DNA of 64,000 nucleotides from Verrucomicrobiota bacterium (GTDB taxonomy: Bacteria; Verrucomicrobiota; Verrucomicrobiia; Verrucomicrobiales; Akkermansiaceae). The notes beneath the pieces are model-generated. The model was given only the letters and a program-made list of their open reading frames with translations, was not told where the DNA came from and did no database searches. Every line of letters begins with the position of its first letter. Position 1 is the first letter of the stretch. This document shows positions 45,138 through 53,699 of the stretch, one piece after another. A program made the position numbers and the translations under genes. The DNA lies in contig JAPLUI010000266.1 in NCBI GenBank assembly GCA_026397725.1, positions 1-64,000 on the forward strand. The letters run 5' to 3'.

Positions 45138-45688
45138 ACGCACTCACCACTTCCACCTTGGATCGTCCCCGTTCCTGTGGCACGGGAACGCAAGGATCAC
45201 CGGTTTCCTGCGGTTTGGAGCCGGGCGTGAGCGATGCGGTGATTGTCCGGTCGCCGGATCAAGCCTCCGGCGCGGTCCGTTACGACAGCGCGACCGATGG
45301 TGGCGAGCCGATGCCTCCGCCCAGGCGGATTCAGGGTTTTCCCATTCCGAAGTCCGTCGCCAAGCGCCGCTATTTCAAGGAGACGGATCGCTGGGAGGGC
45401 CGGGTGGTCCATCTCTCGGCGCACGGAATCATCGCCGTATTGAGTTGCCGCTATCAGGACTTCCCGGCGGAGGAGGCGGCCATTCCATGGGACGAGATCG
45501 ATCCAGCGGACCGGGATCTGGTGCGGGAAGGGGCCACTTTTCACTGGAAGGTCGGTTACCTCGAGATCGACGGCCAGCGGTTCAGCGTCTCACACATCGA
45601 GTTCCGGCACGCTCAGAATTTCACGCCTCGCGAGCAAGCCACCGCCACGGCCAAAGCGGCGGAATACGCCTCATTGTTCGATGCCTGA
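45134..45688 (+). CDS. Uncharacterised protein, second gene of a two-gene unit
   Basis: 184 residues, overlapping the upstream stop (ATGA at 45134-45137). The first about 65 residues are low complexity. The conserved-looking core is RRYFKETDRWEGRVVHLSAH, YQDFPAEEAAIPWDEI, and GATFHWKVGYLEIDGQRFS followed by VSHIEFR. This small beta-rich domain resembles RNA- or DNA-binding cold-shock-like folds only in a general way. No family recognised. It is tightly coupled to the preceding gene. Confidence 0.65.
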   Translation: MNALTTSTLDRPRSCGTGTQGSPVSCGLEPGVSDAVIVRSPDQASGAVRYDSATDGGEPMPPPRRIQGFPIPKSVAKRRYFKETDRWEGRVVHLSAHGIIAVLSCRYQDFPAEEAAIPWDEIDPADRDLVREGATFHWKVGYLEIDGQRFSVSHIEFRHAQNFTPREQATATAKAAEYASLFDA

Positions 45689-45745
45689 ATGCGCAATTCG
45701 TCCCGCCATGCCGCAAAAAATGGACGCGCCCTCTTCTCGCGCCGA

Positions 45746-45961
45746 TCAGTCCGCGAACCCGCGCATCACCAACTCCTCGCTCCGGCGTCTGGCGGCTTCA
45801 ATAATCCGCATGTCGGCCGCGACGGCATTGGTGAATTCGTTGAAATAGGCCCGCACCTCTTCATCCGACGAGAAAACGGGCTGCCAGCCGGGATCAGTGG
45901 CAACTTTCTTTCCTGCGGTGGCAGCCTTTCGGACTGGTGTGCGTTTAATGGTGGTTTGCAT
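45746..45961 (-). CDS. Small protein partner of the downstream-coupled protease gene
   Basis: 71 residues from MQTTIKRTPVRKAATAGKKV. Its basic N-terminus is followed by PGWQPVFSSDEEVRAYFNEF and ADMRIIEAARRRSEELVM, probably helical. Its start lies 17 bp inside the 3' end of the protease-like gene, so the two are coupled. A small helical protein paired with a larger enzyme fits an antitoxin or regulator, which is inference only. Confidence 0.55.
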   Translation of the reverse strand: MQTTIKRTPVRKAATAGKKVATDPGWQPVFSSDEEVRAYFNEFTNAVAADMRIIEAARRRSEELVMRGFAD

Positions 45962-47552
45962 GGCTATTGGACGGTGTTGCCAAGTTCTTGGTGAGTGGAG
46001 CAAAAGTGGTAAACCTGGACTTCCCGCGGGGCAACGGCAAATTACGGATACCCCCAGAATTTGGTTCTATTGGTCGGTTGAAATGGGGTGCCGTGTTCAT
46101 GATCAGCACATTCGGGTAATGAGCGAAAAGAAAACCATGCGGATTTCGGGAAGGGGCAGTCGCATCCCAGACAACTTGACCAATACAGCAGTCAGGATAG
46201 TTGTCAATCAAATGAATTTCGGAAATCCAAACAAAATGCGGCAAACTGTAGTGCCGGAAGGCTTCGGCCGCCGATTCGGGGATGTTTCTGGTAGCCAGCG
46301 AGCCCTTCAGGTTGGCACCGGTGGTCAGGAAACTCCGGAGGGCGATCCGACCATCGTCAACTGCTGCGGAGAGAGCGGGGGAGCATTCCTTGATGCTGAA
46401 CTTCCCTGCCGAGAGCAACTGCGTGGCAAGTCGCATGTATCCGTCCGCCGGCAGAAATACCTTTTCAGGCATCGGGACGATAAACGCTTTGATCTCGGGA
46501 AACGAGCGGCTTCCGGATCCTCCTCCTATATCCAACAGAGTGTAGGGCAGTCGTGCGTCATCATGAAGCAGGATTTGCCGGTTCCAGGCGGACGAATGAA
46601 TCCATTTGTGGGCGGGCATCGCTGTCCGGGCGGGAGCGGCAGTATAATCCGAGGCGTGGCCAAAGGCGACGACTGCGTGGTCCGAGAAAACCACCAACAC
46701 GGGAATGCCCGATTCGATATAGGTGTAGAAGAGGTGCTCGAAAATCTTCGACCCGTCGGCAAAACCCAAGCCATCAGCGAGTTGGTTGAGATCGGTTTGA
46801 GCCAAACTGCCTCTGGCGTGAATGACCGGATGAAAGCCCAGCCGCTTCAAAATCTCCGATGCTTGCCATTCAGTGAGCCCGGTACTCGGAAACACCCGCC
46901 CAAGTGAAAAGTCGGACACCAGGCTACTCAGTTGGTGTGGACCCATTTCGCGGTATCGCGGATAGCTGCTACTGAAATACCGGGCCAGCATCCACAGCGA
47001 GGCTTGGGCACACAGTGCCACCTCCGTGTCCTGCCCGATGTAGGGGAAGCCGGTCACCCTGTATTCATTCCCCAGCAAATTGACCGTTTCTGAGCACAAC
47101 CTGGCATGAACGGTCAAGCCGGTCCGGGGAGTGATCAGGTCCACTGAAATAAGGGTCCTGCCCAGCCCCCCGGTATCGAGCGGACGCAATACGGAATAGC
47201 CCCGGTAGGCCTGCCCCGTGTCATCAGAGGGATGCTCGATCTCATTGAGGTGGCGAACCCCCTCGAAAAAGTGGAGTCGCACACAGCGGGACGAGGGTGT
47301 GTGAAATCGCTTTGAGAAATAGGCGCTGAAAGTGTCACGGTAGTCCTTGTCGATGTATTGCCGTTCGATGCAGATGGTAAGCGGATAGCTGCGTTCGAAG
47401 AGATGCCCCAGTCTGCTTCCCACGCATTCTGCCTCCGGAAAGCCAGGAATGTTCGCAGCGAGCCGATCCCAGTCCTCCGGCGTTCCGACGGCGACGATTC
47501 CGAACGAATCGAGCAGTTCCGTTGTGGAAAGGGCTGGCTGAGGAGAGGTCAT
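45945..47552 (-). CDS. Papain-like (C39-like) cysteine protease domain protein
   Basis: 535 residues, no signal peptide. The middle carries a papain-fold triad: Cys in ALCAQASLWMLARYF (near residue 181), His in VFSDHAVVAFGH (near residue 288) and a likely Asp in LLDIGGGSGS. Its arrangement is that of C39-like peptidases. The flanking regions, SYPLTICIERQYIDKDYRDT at the start and RHYSLPHFVWISEIHLIDNY near the end, are not recognised. It is coupled to a 71-residue protein and lies in a defence-like region, so an intracellular protease effector is plausible. Start at the first ATG; nothing upstream argues against it. Confidence 0.65.
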   Translation of the reverse strand: MTSPQPALSTTELLDSFGIVAVGTPEDWDRLAANIPGFPEAECVGSRLGHLFERSYPLTICIERQYIDKDYRDTFSAYFSKRFHTPSSRCVRLHFFEGVRHLNEIEHPSDDTGQAYRGYSVLRPLDTGGLGRTLISVDLITPRTGLTVHARLCSETVNLLGNEYRVTGFPYIGQDTEVALCAQASLWMLARYFSSSYPRYREMGPHQLSSLVSDFSLGRVFPSTGLTEWQASEILKRLGFHPVIHARGSLAQTDLNQLADGLGFADGSKIFEHLFYTYIESGIPVLVVFSDHAVVAFGHASDYTAAPARTAMPAHKWIHSSAWNRQILLHDDARLPYTLLDIGGGSGSRSFPEIKAFIVPMPEKVFLPADGYMRLATQLLSAGKFSIKECSPALSAAVDDGRIALRSFLTTGANLKGSLATRNIPESAAEAFRHYSLPHFVWISEIHLIDNYPDCCIGQVVWDATAPSRNPHGFLFAHYPNVLIMNTAPHFNRPIEPNSGGIRNLPLPRGKSRFTTFAPLTKNLATPSNSHANHH

Positions 47553-47679
47553 TGGCTTCCCGATAGGTGGGTGTTTGGTGCCGTCATCTTATCTCAATCA
47601 TCGGACCCATCAAGGCGAAAAAATCGGCAATGGCTCAAACCTGGCAGATCCTTCGTGATGTCACGGAGAGCTTGGTGTT

Positions 47680-48573
47680 CTAGGAAAGGTGCCGCCATTG
47701 CTTCGTGAACTCTCCGTGATTTGAAATGCCGATCTTCACGTCGCGGCAGGCACCGTCTTTATCGAACAAGTCAATTCCACGTCCAATATCGATGGTGAAC
47801 TGACATGCCCGAAGGAAACGATCATGCGGTTGCTCGGTTTCAAGGTGGCCAACGACCTTGATTGTGACCTTGGAGTCCGCAAGCTCAGCTTGGAATCTCA
47901 ACTTCACCCCATGAGCCTGTGCGTCCGTTGTATGAACAACAATCTCCAGCTTTCGGTCGAAACCTTTGAAGAACTTGCACCAGTGTGGGATCGCCTCGTA
48001 ATAATTGGCTCCGAAATCCTTTCCGATCTGACGATCATAAATTTCGATCGCTTCCGCATGCCTCACAAGGCGGCCAAAGGCCTCTTTGAGAAGTCCATGC
48101 GCAAACTTTGCTCCGGGTGCATAAATCAAGGCACATGCCGATCTGCTGCGACTCCGCGCAAAGTTGGAGCTGTTGAATCTCAGCGCAGAGATGAATTCCA
48201 AAACGCCACCATGCTTGGGAGTCTCGCAGATGGCCGCATCCAGCTCGGCATTGTCTCCCTGATTCGCGACGATTTCCGAAAGGCTGGTATCCCAATCGCT
48301 CTCATACCCATCAATCACTGAAACAAACCTGCTCTTGCTGGGATTCGCAAATGTCTCCATAACAGCAGAAACTCGCTTCTTGATGTCAGGGTCCTTGATA
48401 TAGCTGACGGTATCCTTCAGCTCGCCGCCCATCCTCCAGGTCACAGAGGTTTCAGCTAAAAGACAATTCTGAAGCAATGCTTCGAAAATTCCGAGAAGCA
48501 GCTCTTCTCCCACCTCGCCCCTTTCAATCAGGGTCAGAATGGACTGCGGATCGATGGCGACAACGAAGATCAT
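47680..48573 (-). CDS. Putative effector partner of the DUF3696-type ATPase
   Basis: 297 residues starting MIFVVAIDPQSILTLIERGE. The first about 110 residues are helical and acidic, with a PIN-like beginning. The rest contains HAEAIEIYDRQIGKDFGANY and HDRFLRACQFTIDIGRGIDL, a pattern I recall from phospholipase-D-like nuclease-fold or Abi-type proteins encoded next to ATPases. The single HDR and the missing second HxK make catalysis uncertain. The gap to the ATPase gene is 9 bp, so it belongs to that operon. Confidence 0.55.
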   Translation of the reverse strand: MIFVVAIDPQSILTLIERGEVGEELLLGIFEALLQNCLLAETSVTWRMGGELKDTVSYIKDPDIKKRVSAVMETFANPSKSRFVSVIDGYESDWDTSLSEIVANQGDNAELDAAICETPKHGGVLEFISALRFNSSNFARSRSRSACALIYAPGAKFAHGLLKEAFGRLVRHAEAIEIYDRQIGKDFGANYYEAIPHWCKFFKGFDRKLEIVVHTTDAQAHGVKLRFQAELADSKVTIKVVGHLETEQPHDRFLRACQFTIDIGRGIDLFDKDGACRDVKIGISNHGEFTKQWRHLS

Positions 48574-48582
48574 GACGCAGGA

Positions 48583-50487
48583 CTAAAAAAGTTCCTCCAA
48601 ACGCTCCTCGAAAAATCCCTCAGGCCATGCGCTTCGAATCCGGCCCTGCTCGTCGATCTTGATTTCTCTAACTTTCGACCCTTCCTCGCTTGGTTCCACG
48701 AAAAGAACCGCCACATCTTCTGGTCGGACTGGTTCCAAGCCATCCGGGAGCTTTCCCCGAGTCGTCTCCCTGATCCGCCGCAAGATCCGCAGAATCAGAT
48801 GCTCGCTGTGGGTTTCGATGAGGAAGGTGTTCTTGTTCCCTCCAAGTGCGGATTCGATGAAGAGATCGCCGAGTTCAGCCTGTAGCCGCGGGTGGATGTG
48901 GAGTTCAGGTTGCTCAATGGCAATGAGGCTTCCATCACCAATCATTGCCTCCATGAGAACGGGCATCACTTGGCTGATCCCGACTCCCACATCCTGAAGA
49001 CTCACCCAAACGCCGTGCTGGAGATCTCGCAGCCGGACTTCCATTCGGCTTCCTAGCATATCAGTCGCTGAACGGAGGCTACCAGCGAGTCTCTTTGCGT
49101 CGAGACCCGCTGAGATTGCCGCCCTCAGCTCAGGATCTTCCGCCAGCAGAATGCGCGTTCGTAACTCTTCGTGTACTTGATCGGTGTCGCCGATGAGGTC
49201 ATCGGCATATTTGCGAATCCACTCATCCGGCGGATAAGCTCCTTCCGGGTGCTGCTCTTCATAGTCATCAAAAGCTTCCGGAAAATGGTGTGGATTGCCC
49301 TTGATGGTGTCCTCCCAATAGTCGATCAACATCTCGTGGAATTCGGGATGTTCATATATCCACTCGTATCGATCTTCCATGGCTTCCCAACCTTCTCCCG
49401 CCCAATACTCGCTGCGGTCACGCAGCGGCCCACTAAGACCCTCCCAATATGCCCGGTGGGAGAAATGGCTTTTGAATCTGTATTCGCCCGGCTCAATATT
49501 TATTTCTGAATGGGCAACGGCTTCGGTCACCCACTCCAGAAGTTTCTCTTCCACGCGGTCAATGAAGGCATCCTCCGGCACGAGGCGGCGGAGGTGGACC
49601 TCATACGGAATCTTCATGGCGACGAGTTTGGCGTTGAGTGTCCTGAGAATGGACTCGCGCTCCGGGTGCATCATGAGGCGATGCCAGTGCCCGGAGCCAC
49701 CGTGACGAAAGTCGGTGCTCCGCGCGGGAACCTCCCGCAAGGGCGGCACGAAAATCATTTTCTGGATACGTGCATCGATCTCCACGCGGAACGCGTCAAA
49801 GAGCTTGGCAAACGCGCCGGGAATGGCCTCGGTGAGCAGCCAGCGATCAACCTCGTGGATGTCCGCGGACGGATTGAAGACGAGGTTGGTGGGCACAAAA
49901 TTCCGGATCTTCAAATCATAAAGTCCGGCGAAGATCGCTTGATCCATACGGTCCCGCCTGGCTGCGGATTGGTCGTCGCTGTTGATGCCGGCTGCTGCAA
50001 GCAGGCTCCGTAGTGCGGGATGTTCCCAGTCGAGGGTGTCGATTTTCCAGCCCCCTTGCGAACGCAATGACGCCCGGAACATCAAGCCATGAGGTGTGGA
50101 AATGGCGCAGGTTTGAAGCGCAACCTCACTCGGGCGGCGGTTGCAGCCGAGTTCAATGTCGAATCGTTCCAGATTCTCCCAACCCCCGAGTCCAGCTTCG
50201 ATTGAGCGACCGGGGATTGACCAGCCGACAACGGGCGTGTTACCCGGATCGTGGCGGTGAATCAATTGGTCAAAACCACCGAGATCGATGCCTTGCCTGC
50301 GGTCGGGCTGCTGCACATCAAGGTTCCCTTGGTTCAACCCGTGGCGGAGCCACAGCAGAGCGTGAAGAATCGAGGACTTGCCGGCGCTGTTGGGGCCGAA
50401 GATGAGGGTAATCGGTTTGAGCGGCACCGCTTGGGCTACCGGACCGAAAGCCTTGAAATTCGAGAGAGTGAGGTGGTTGGTGGGCAT
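48583..50487 (-). CDS. AAA ATPase of the DUF3696 / OLD-like type
   Basis: 634 residues. The N-terminal ATPase half has LSNFKAFG, Walker A GPNSAGKS at residues 31-38, and a large insert (about 60-440). The C-terminal half has the signature region DVGVGISQVMPVLMEAM, Walker B LIAIEQPELHIHP near residue 520, IETHSEHLILRILRRI, and the closing EGFFEERLEELF typical of DUF3696. Such ABC/SMC-like ATPases act as sensors or motors in anti-phage systems paired with nucleases. It starts 1 bp after the hsdS stop and is 9 bp ahead of the putative effector. Confidence 0.85.
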   Translation of the reverse strand: MPTNHLTLSNFKAFGPVAQAVPLKPITLIFGPNSAGKSSILHALLWLRHGLNQGNLDVQQPDRRQGIDLGGFDQLIHRHDPGNTPVVGWSIPGRSIEAGLGGWENLERFDIELGCNRRPSEVALQTCAISTPHGLMFRASLRSQGGWKIDTLDWEHPALRSLLAAAGINSDDQSAARRDRMDQAIFAGLYDLKIRNFVPTNLVFNPSADIHEVDRWLLTEAIPGAFAKLFDAFRVEIDARIQKMIFVPPLREVPARSTDFRHGGSGHWHRLMMHPERESILRTLNAKLVAMKIPYEVHLRRLVPEDAFIDRVEEKLLEWVTEAVAHSEINIEPGEYRFKSHFSHRAYWEGLSGPLRDRSEYWAGEGWEAMEDRYEWIYEHPEFHEMLIDYWEDTIKGNPHHFPEAFDDYEEQHPEGAYPPDEWIRKYADDLIGDTDQVHEELRTRILLAEDPELRAAISAGLDAKRLAGSLRSATDMLGSRMEVRLRDLQHGVWVSLQDVGVGISQVMPVLMEAMIGDGSLIAIEQPELHIHPRLQAELGDLFIESALGGNKNTFLIETHSEHLILRILRRIRETTRGKLPDGLEPVRPEDVAVLFVEPSEEGSKVREIKIDEQGRIRSAWPEGFFEERLEELF

Positions 50488-50488
50488 G

Positions 50489-51709
50489 TCAGATCCGGGA
50501 TTGGCGGTTCATCTCTTGCAACACTTCCTTCGCGGCCCCCTCGCGCCACTTGGCGGTGAGGCTGCCGTCGAAGGCGCGGTGGAGAAGGGTTTGGAAGAGG
50601 GTTTCAAGGGTAGTGGTAGAGGTGGCTTGATCGCCAACGGAACTTTCCAAGTTGGCAACACGCTCTGCGAATCTCTCGCGCAGGTCTCTTGGGGGAAGCG
50701 GGATTTTGAGTGCCTGGAACGTTGATTTGTTGATGATCGGAAGCGTCGTAGATGAGGCACCCGAGATTATCTGATCTCTGATTTGTTTCAGCGCTTCCAA
50801 GCCGTAGGAATCACAGGAATCGTCGAACCATTCGACCGCATTGATTTGCTGGTTGAACGCCGATTCCTGAATAGCCTTCCCCATTTTACCTATTGTGGCA
50901 CCGATGCAGCAAACAAATGCAGATCCAGATCTGACAGTCCGAGATTGAGCGGCACCCGCTCTTGTCAGGCTGCGATTGTGTCTCACCCAAGTTTCTTTCA
51001 AGTCTGCTGGAGTCACAAACGGAATAGGACCGTCATACATGTTGTCCAACTTCGATGGTGGCGTTGAACCAGTCACAACTCTCCCGAGACTTTGAAGCGT
51101 CTCCAGAGGCCAACTATGCGGGTTCAACCGCACATCCCCAAACATCCCATGAAACAGCGCGGGGAGGATTTTTTGGGAGCGTTGGTCGGCCTTGCGGCGT
51201 TGTTGGCGGAGGGTGTCGGCTTGGTCGAGGATCTCGACGATGCGGTGTTGCTCGGGAAGGGGCGGGAGGGGGATTTCGAATTCCCAGAAACGATCCATCA
51301 CCATGCGCGGCATCTTGGCGCCAGCCACCACTTGGCGGGCGAAGCCCATGTAATGCTCCGACCGGAGATAGTAGGTCAGGAAATTGCGGGAGAGCCGTTT
51401 GGGATCGGGGCACAGGCGAATCAACTCGGTGGTGCACAGTCCCGGTCGGTCTGGACAAACGACCTTGTTCCGATTGGGCCCGAGCTTTGAGTAGAGCACA
51501 TGATCGGTGGTGAAAACATACGTCGAAGGGGAGGCAGCAGAAGGATCGACGGATTCCACCACACTGAGGTAGCCGGTGTCCTTCTCGATTTTATCGAGAT
51601 TGAGGAGCCAGCAGGGATTCGGCGGCATCGCCGGAACCCGGCGACTTTCGGCGGGAGCAACCCGACCGATGGTGTCGGTGGGCCAGAGGTTGGTGGGCGT
51701 TTCAGTCAA
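50489..51709 (-). CDS. hsdS: Type I restriction-modification specificity subunit
   Basis: 406 residues, the usual HsdS length. It has two target-recognition domains, each followed by a helical spacer: FEIPLPPLPEQHRIVEILDQ with ADTLRQQRRKADQ after the first (near residue 145-180), and IPLPPRDLRERFAERVANLE after the second (near 345). TRD2 shows IPFVTPADLKETWV and the common C-terminal LLHRAFDGSLTAKW. It directs the methylase to a bipartite DNA site. It is downstream of hsdM after a 298-bp gap and 1 bp upstream of the ATPase gene. Confidence 0.93.
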   Translation of the reverse strand: MTETPTNLWPTDTIGRVAPAESRRVPAMPPNPCWLLNLDKIEKDTGYLSVVESVDPSAASPSTYVFTTDHVLYSKLGPNRNKVVCPDRPGLCTTELIRLCPDPKRLSRNFLTYYLRSEHYMGFARQVVAGAKMPRMVMDRFWEFEIPLPPLPEQHRIVEILDQADTLRQQRRKADQRSQKILPALFHGMFGDVRLNPHSWPLETLQSLGRVVTGSTPPSKLDNMYDGPIPFVTPADLKETWVRHNRSLTRAGAAQSRTVRSGSAFVCCIGATIGKMGKAIQESAFNQQINAVEWFDDSCDSYGLEALKQIRDQIISGASSTTLPIINKSTFQALKIPLPPRDLRERFAERVANLESSVGDQATSTTTLETLFQTLLHRAFDGSLTAKWREGAAKEVLQEMNRQSRI

Positions 51710-52007
51710 AGGTGGAGAGGTGGCGGAAGATGAATGAGCGACGACGCATTGGTCGTGGATGTGAACGTGAGGTGGAAGAGTTACGGTGGCGGTGTTGCGC
51801 CCTGTCAGGGCTTGGAAATATTGGGGAAGAAGGGGATCCAGGGCGTTGCCTAGGCTGGGGTGTGGCGGGCCGTCGGCCCTGGAGAATAAGGAGGGAGGAC
51901 ATTCTTGTCCTCCTGTCGATGGGATGGGAAAGCGAGGTCGTTCCGGCTTTGCTTTCGCCCTTCATCGGCTCTGCGGACAGAAATGTCCGCGCTCCTCATT
52001 GGACATT
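51710..52007. repeat. Intergenic repeat region between hsdM and hsdS
   Basis: No gene seen. It contains the palindromes GGAGGACATTCTTGTCCTCC (51894-51913) and GCGGACAGAAATGTCCGC (51973-51990), plus GGGCCGTCGGCCC near 51868. GGACA/TGTCC hairpins of this kind look like a dispersed genomic repeat. The gap is unusual inside a type I operon, where hsdM and hsdS normally touch. It may mark an insertion, or a lost gene. Confidence 0.6.
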
Positions 52008-53681
52008 TCATGCGCTGAGTTGCTCGCGGAGGGTTTGGATGCCGGCGGTGATGGAGGTTTCCAAAGCCAGCAATTCATCAACCAGCGCGAGCGGGTCTTC
52101 GGCGTTGGCGCGGGTGGGTGACGTGGGTTTGTAGGGGGCGGCGGAGAGGTTGTAGCTGGATTTCGCAATCCGCTCCAGCGTGGCCCACCAGCAGGCGGGT
52201 TCCGCTGTGTCGGGGGCGAGAAGGCTGTTGGCTTCGGGGCCGGGCGGGGCTTGGAAACCGCTGGCCTTGTAGGTTTTCCACGCGGCGAGCATGGCGGGGA
52301 TGCCGTTGTCGTTGGGCGTTTCCACGCGACCGCCACCGGGAACTTTGTCGGAATCGTAGCCATCGTTTTTGATTTCATAGAACCAAACCCTGCGTGAGTT
52401 TGAAGGTTCAAGTTTCAAGTTTTCAGTGGAAGAGACGGGTCGTTGGAAGACGAGGACGGAGGTTTTGACGCCGGCGTAGGGTTTGAACACGCCGGCGGGA
52501 AGGAAGACGACGGCTTGGAGGTGGAAGTTCTCGACGAGTTTCTGACGGAGATCGACGTGCGCCTCGGTGGAGCCGAAGAGCAGCCCCTCCGGGACCACAA
52601 CGGCACAGCGACCGCCGGGGGCGAGGGAGTCCATCATGATGGCGAGGAACAGCAGTTCGCTCTTTTTCGAGTTGGGCGGCAGGTCGGCGCGGATGGAGTC
52701 CCTCGGCAGGAGTCCGGCGAAGGGCGGATTGGCGACTACCACCTTGTATTTGCGGCTCTTGTCATCCTCGGTGAGACCGCCGGTTTCCGAGAGGGCATTG
52801 GCACGGCGGAGCCTGGCCCTGGGAACGCCATGGAGGACGAGGTTCATGAGAGAGACGCGGATCATCTGGGCAGAAACGTCGTAGCCATAGAAGGAAGCTT
52901 CGAGCTTCCCCCAATCGTCTTTGGCGAGTTTGTCGCCGATTCCGCGGGGGTAGGTTTGCAGGTTGGGGATTTTTTCCAGCGCCTCCTCGACCGATTTGAA
53001 GCCGTTTCTCTCCTCCCAGCCCTCGCCGTAGATGGGGATAAGGCGGGTGGTGGTGGAGTATTTGGCGAGGATGTGGTCGAGGGCTTCGACGATGAGACCG
53101 GCGGTACCGCAGGCGGGATCGCAGATGGCATCGCCGATGTCGGGATCGACCATCTGGATCATGACCTGGCGGAGCTGGCGCGGGGTGCGGTATTGGCCGA
53201 GGTCGGACTTGGCCTGGTTCTGAAGTTTGAGGAGTTGGTATTCGAAAATGTCGCCCTTCACATCCGGGCCGAGTTTGGCGAACTGGAAGGTGTCGAGAAT
53301 ATCGACGACCTCCTTGAACACATGTGGGTCCTCGAACTGAAAACGGGCATCGGCGAAGAAGGTGGCGACCGCCGGGGCCTCGCGGACAAGGGAAGCCATG
53401 TAGGGAAAGACCTCGTCGCTGACGAAATCGAGCAGCTCGCGGCCGGACTGGAAGCGCCATTCCGACCACCGATAACGCCGGGCCTGGGCGGGGAAGAGCG
53501 TGGGACGGTCCAGCGTGATGCCAAGCAGTTCGGCCTGGGTGTGCTGGTTTTCCGCCTCATCGAGGAGTTTCAGATAGAGCAGGTAGCAGAGTTGCTCGAC
53601 GTAGGTGATGGGGTTGGCCAAGCCGCCGGACCACATCACGTTGGTGATTCTATCGAGCTTCTGGCGGATTTCGGAATTCAT
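52008..53681 (-). CDS. hsdM: Type I restriction-modification DNA methyltransferase subunit
   Basis: 557 residues. The N-terminal HsdM_N helical domain (residues about 1-145) starts with QKLDRITNVMWSGGLANP. The N6-adenine methylase domain follows: SAM-binding motif I DPACGTAGLIVEALDHIL (near residue 185) and catalytic motif IV VVVANPPFAG (near 316). The region LFLAIMMDSLAPGGRCAVVV and the C-terminal helical part are complete. It methylates adenine within the site chosen by HsdS. Downstream of the ORF6N gene by 18 bp. Confidence 0.95.
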   Translation of the reverse strand: MNSEIRQKLDRITNVMWSGGLANPITYVEQLCYLLYLKLLDEAENQHTQAELLGITLDRPTLFPAQARRYRWSEWRFQSGRELLDFVSDEVFPYMASLVREAPAVATFFADARFQFEDPHVFKEVVDILDTFQFAKLGPDVKGDIFEYQLLKLQNQAKSDLGQYRTPRQLRQVMIQMVDPDIGDAICDPACGTAGLIVEALDHILAKYSTTTRLIPIYGEGWEERNGFKSVEEALEKIPNLQTYPRGIGDKLAKDDWGKLEASFYGYDVSAQMIRVSLMNLVLHGVPRARLRRANALSETGGLTEDDKSRKYKVVVANPPFAGLLPRDSIRADLPPNSKKSELLFLAIMMDSLAPGGRCAVVVPEGLLFGSTEAHVDLRQKLVENFHLQAVVFLPAGVFKPYAGVKTSVLVFQRPVSSTENLKLEPSNSRRVWFYEIKNDGYDSDKVPGGGRVETPNDNGIPAMLAAWKTYKASGFQAPPGPEANSLLAPDTAEPACWWATLERIAKSSYNLSAAPYKPTSPTRANAEDPLALVDELLALETSITAGIQTLREQLSA

Positions 53682-53699
53682 GGACGGCGTGGGAAGTGA

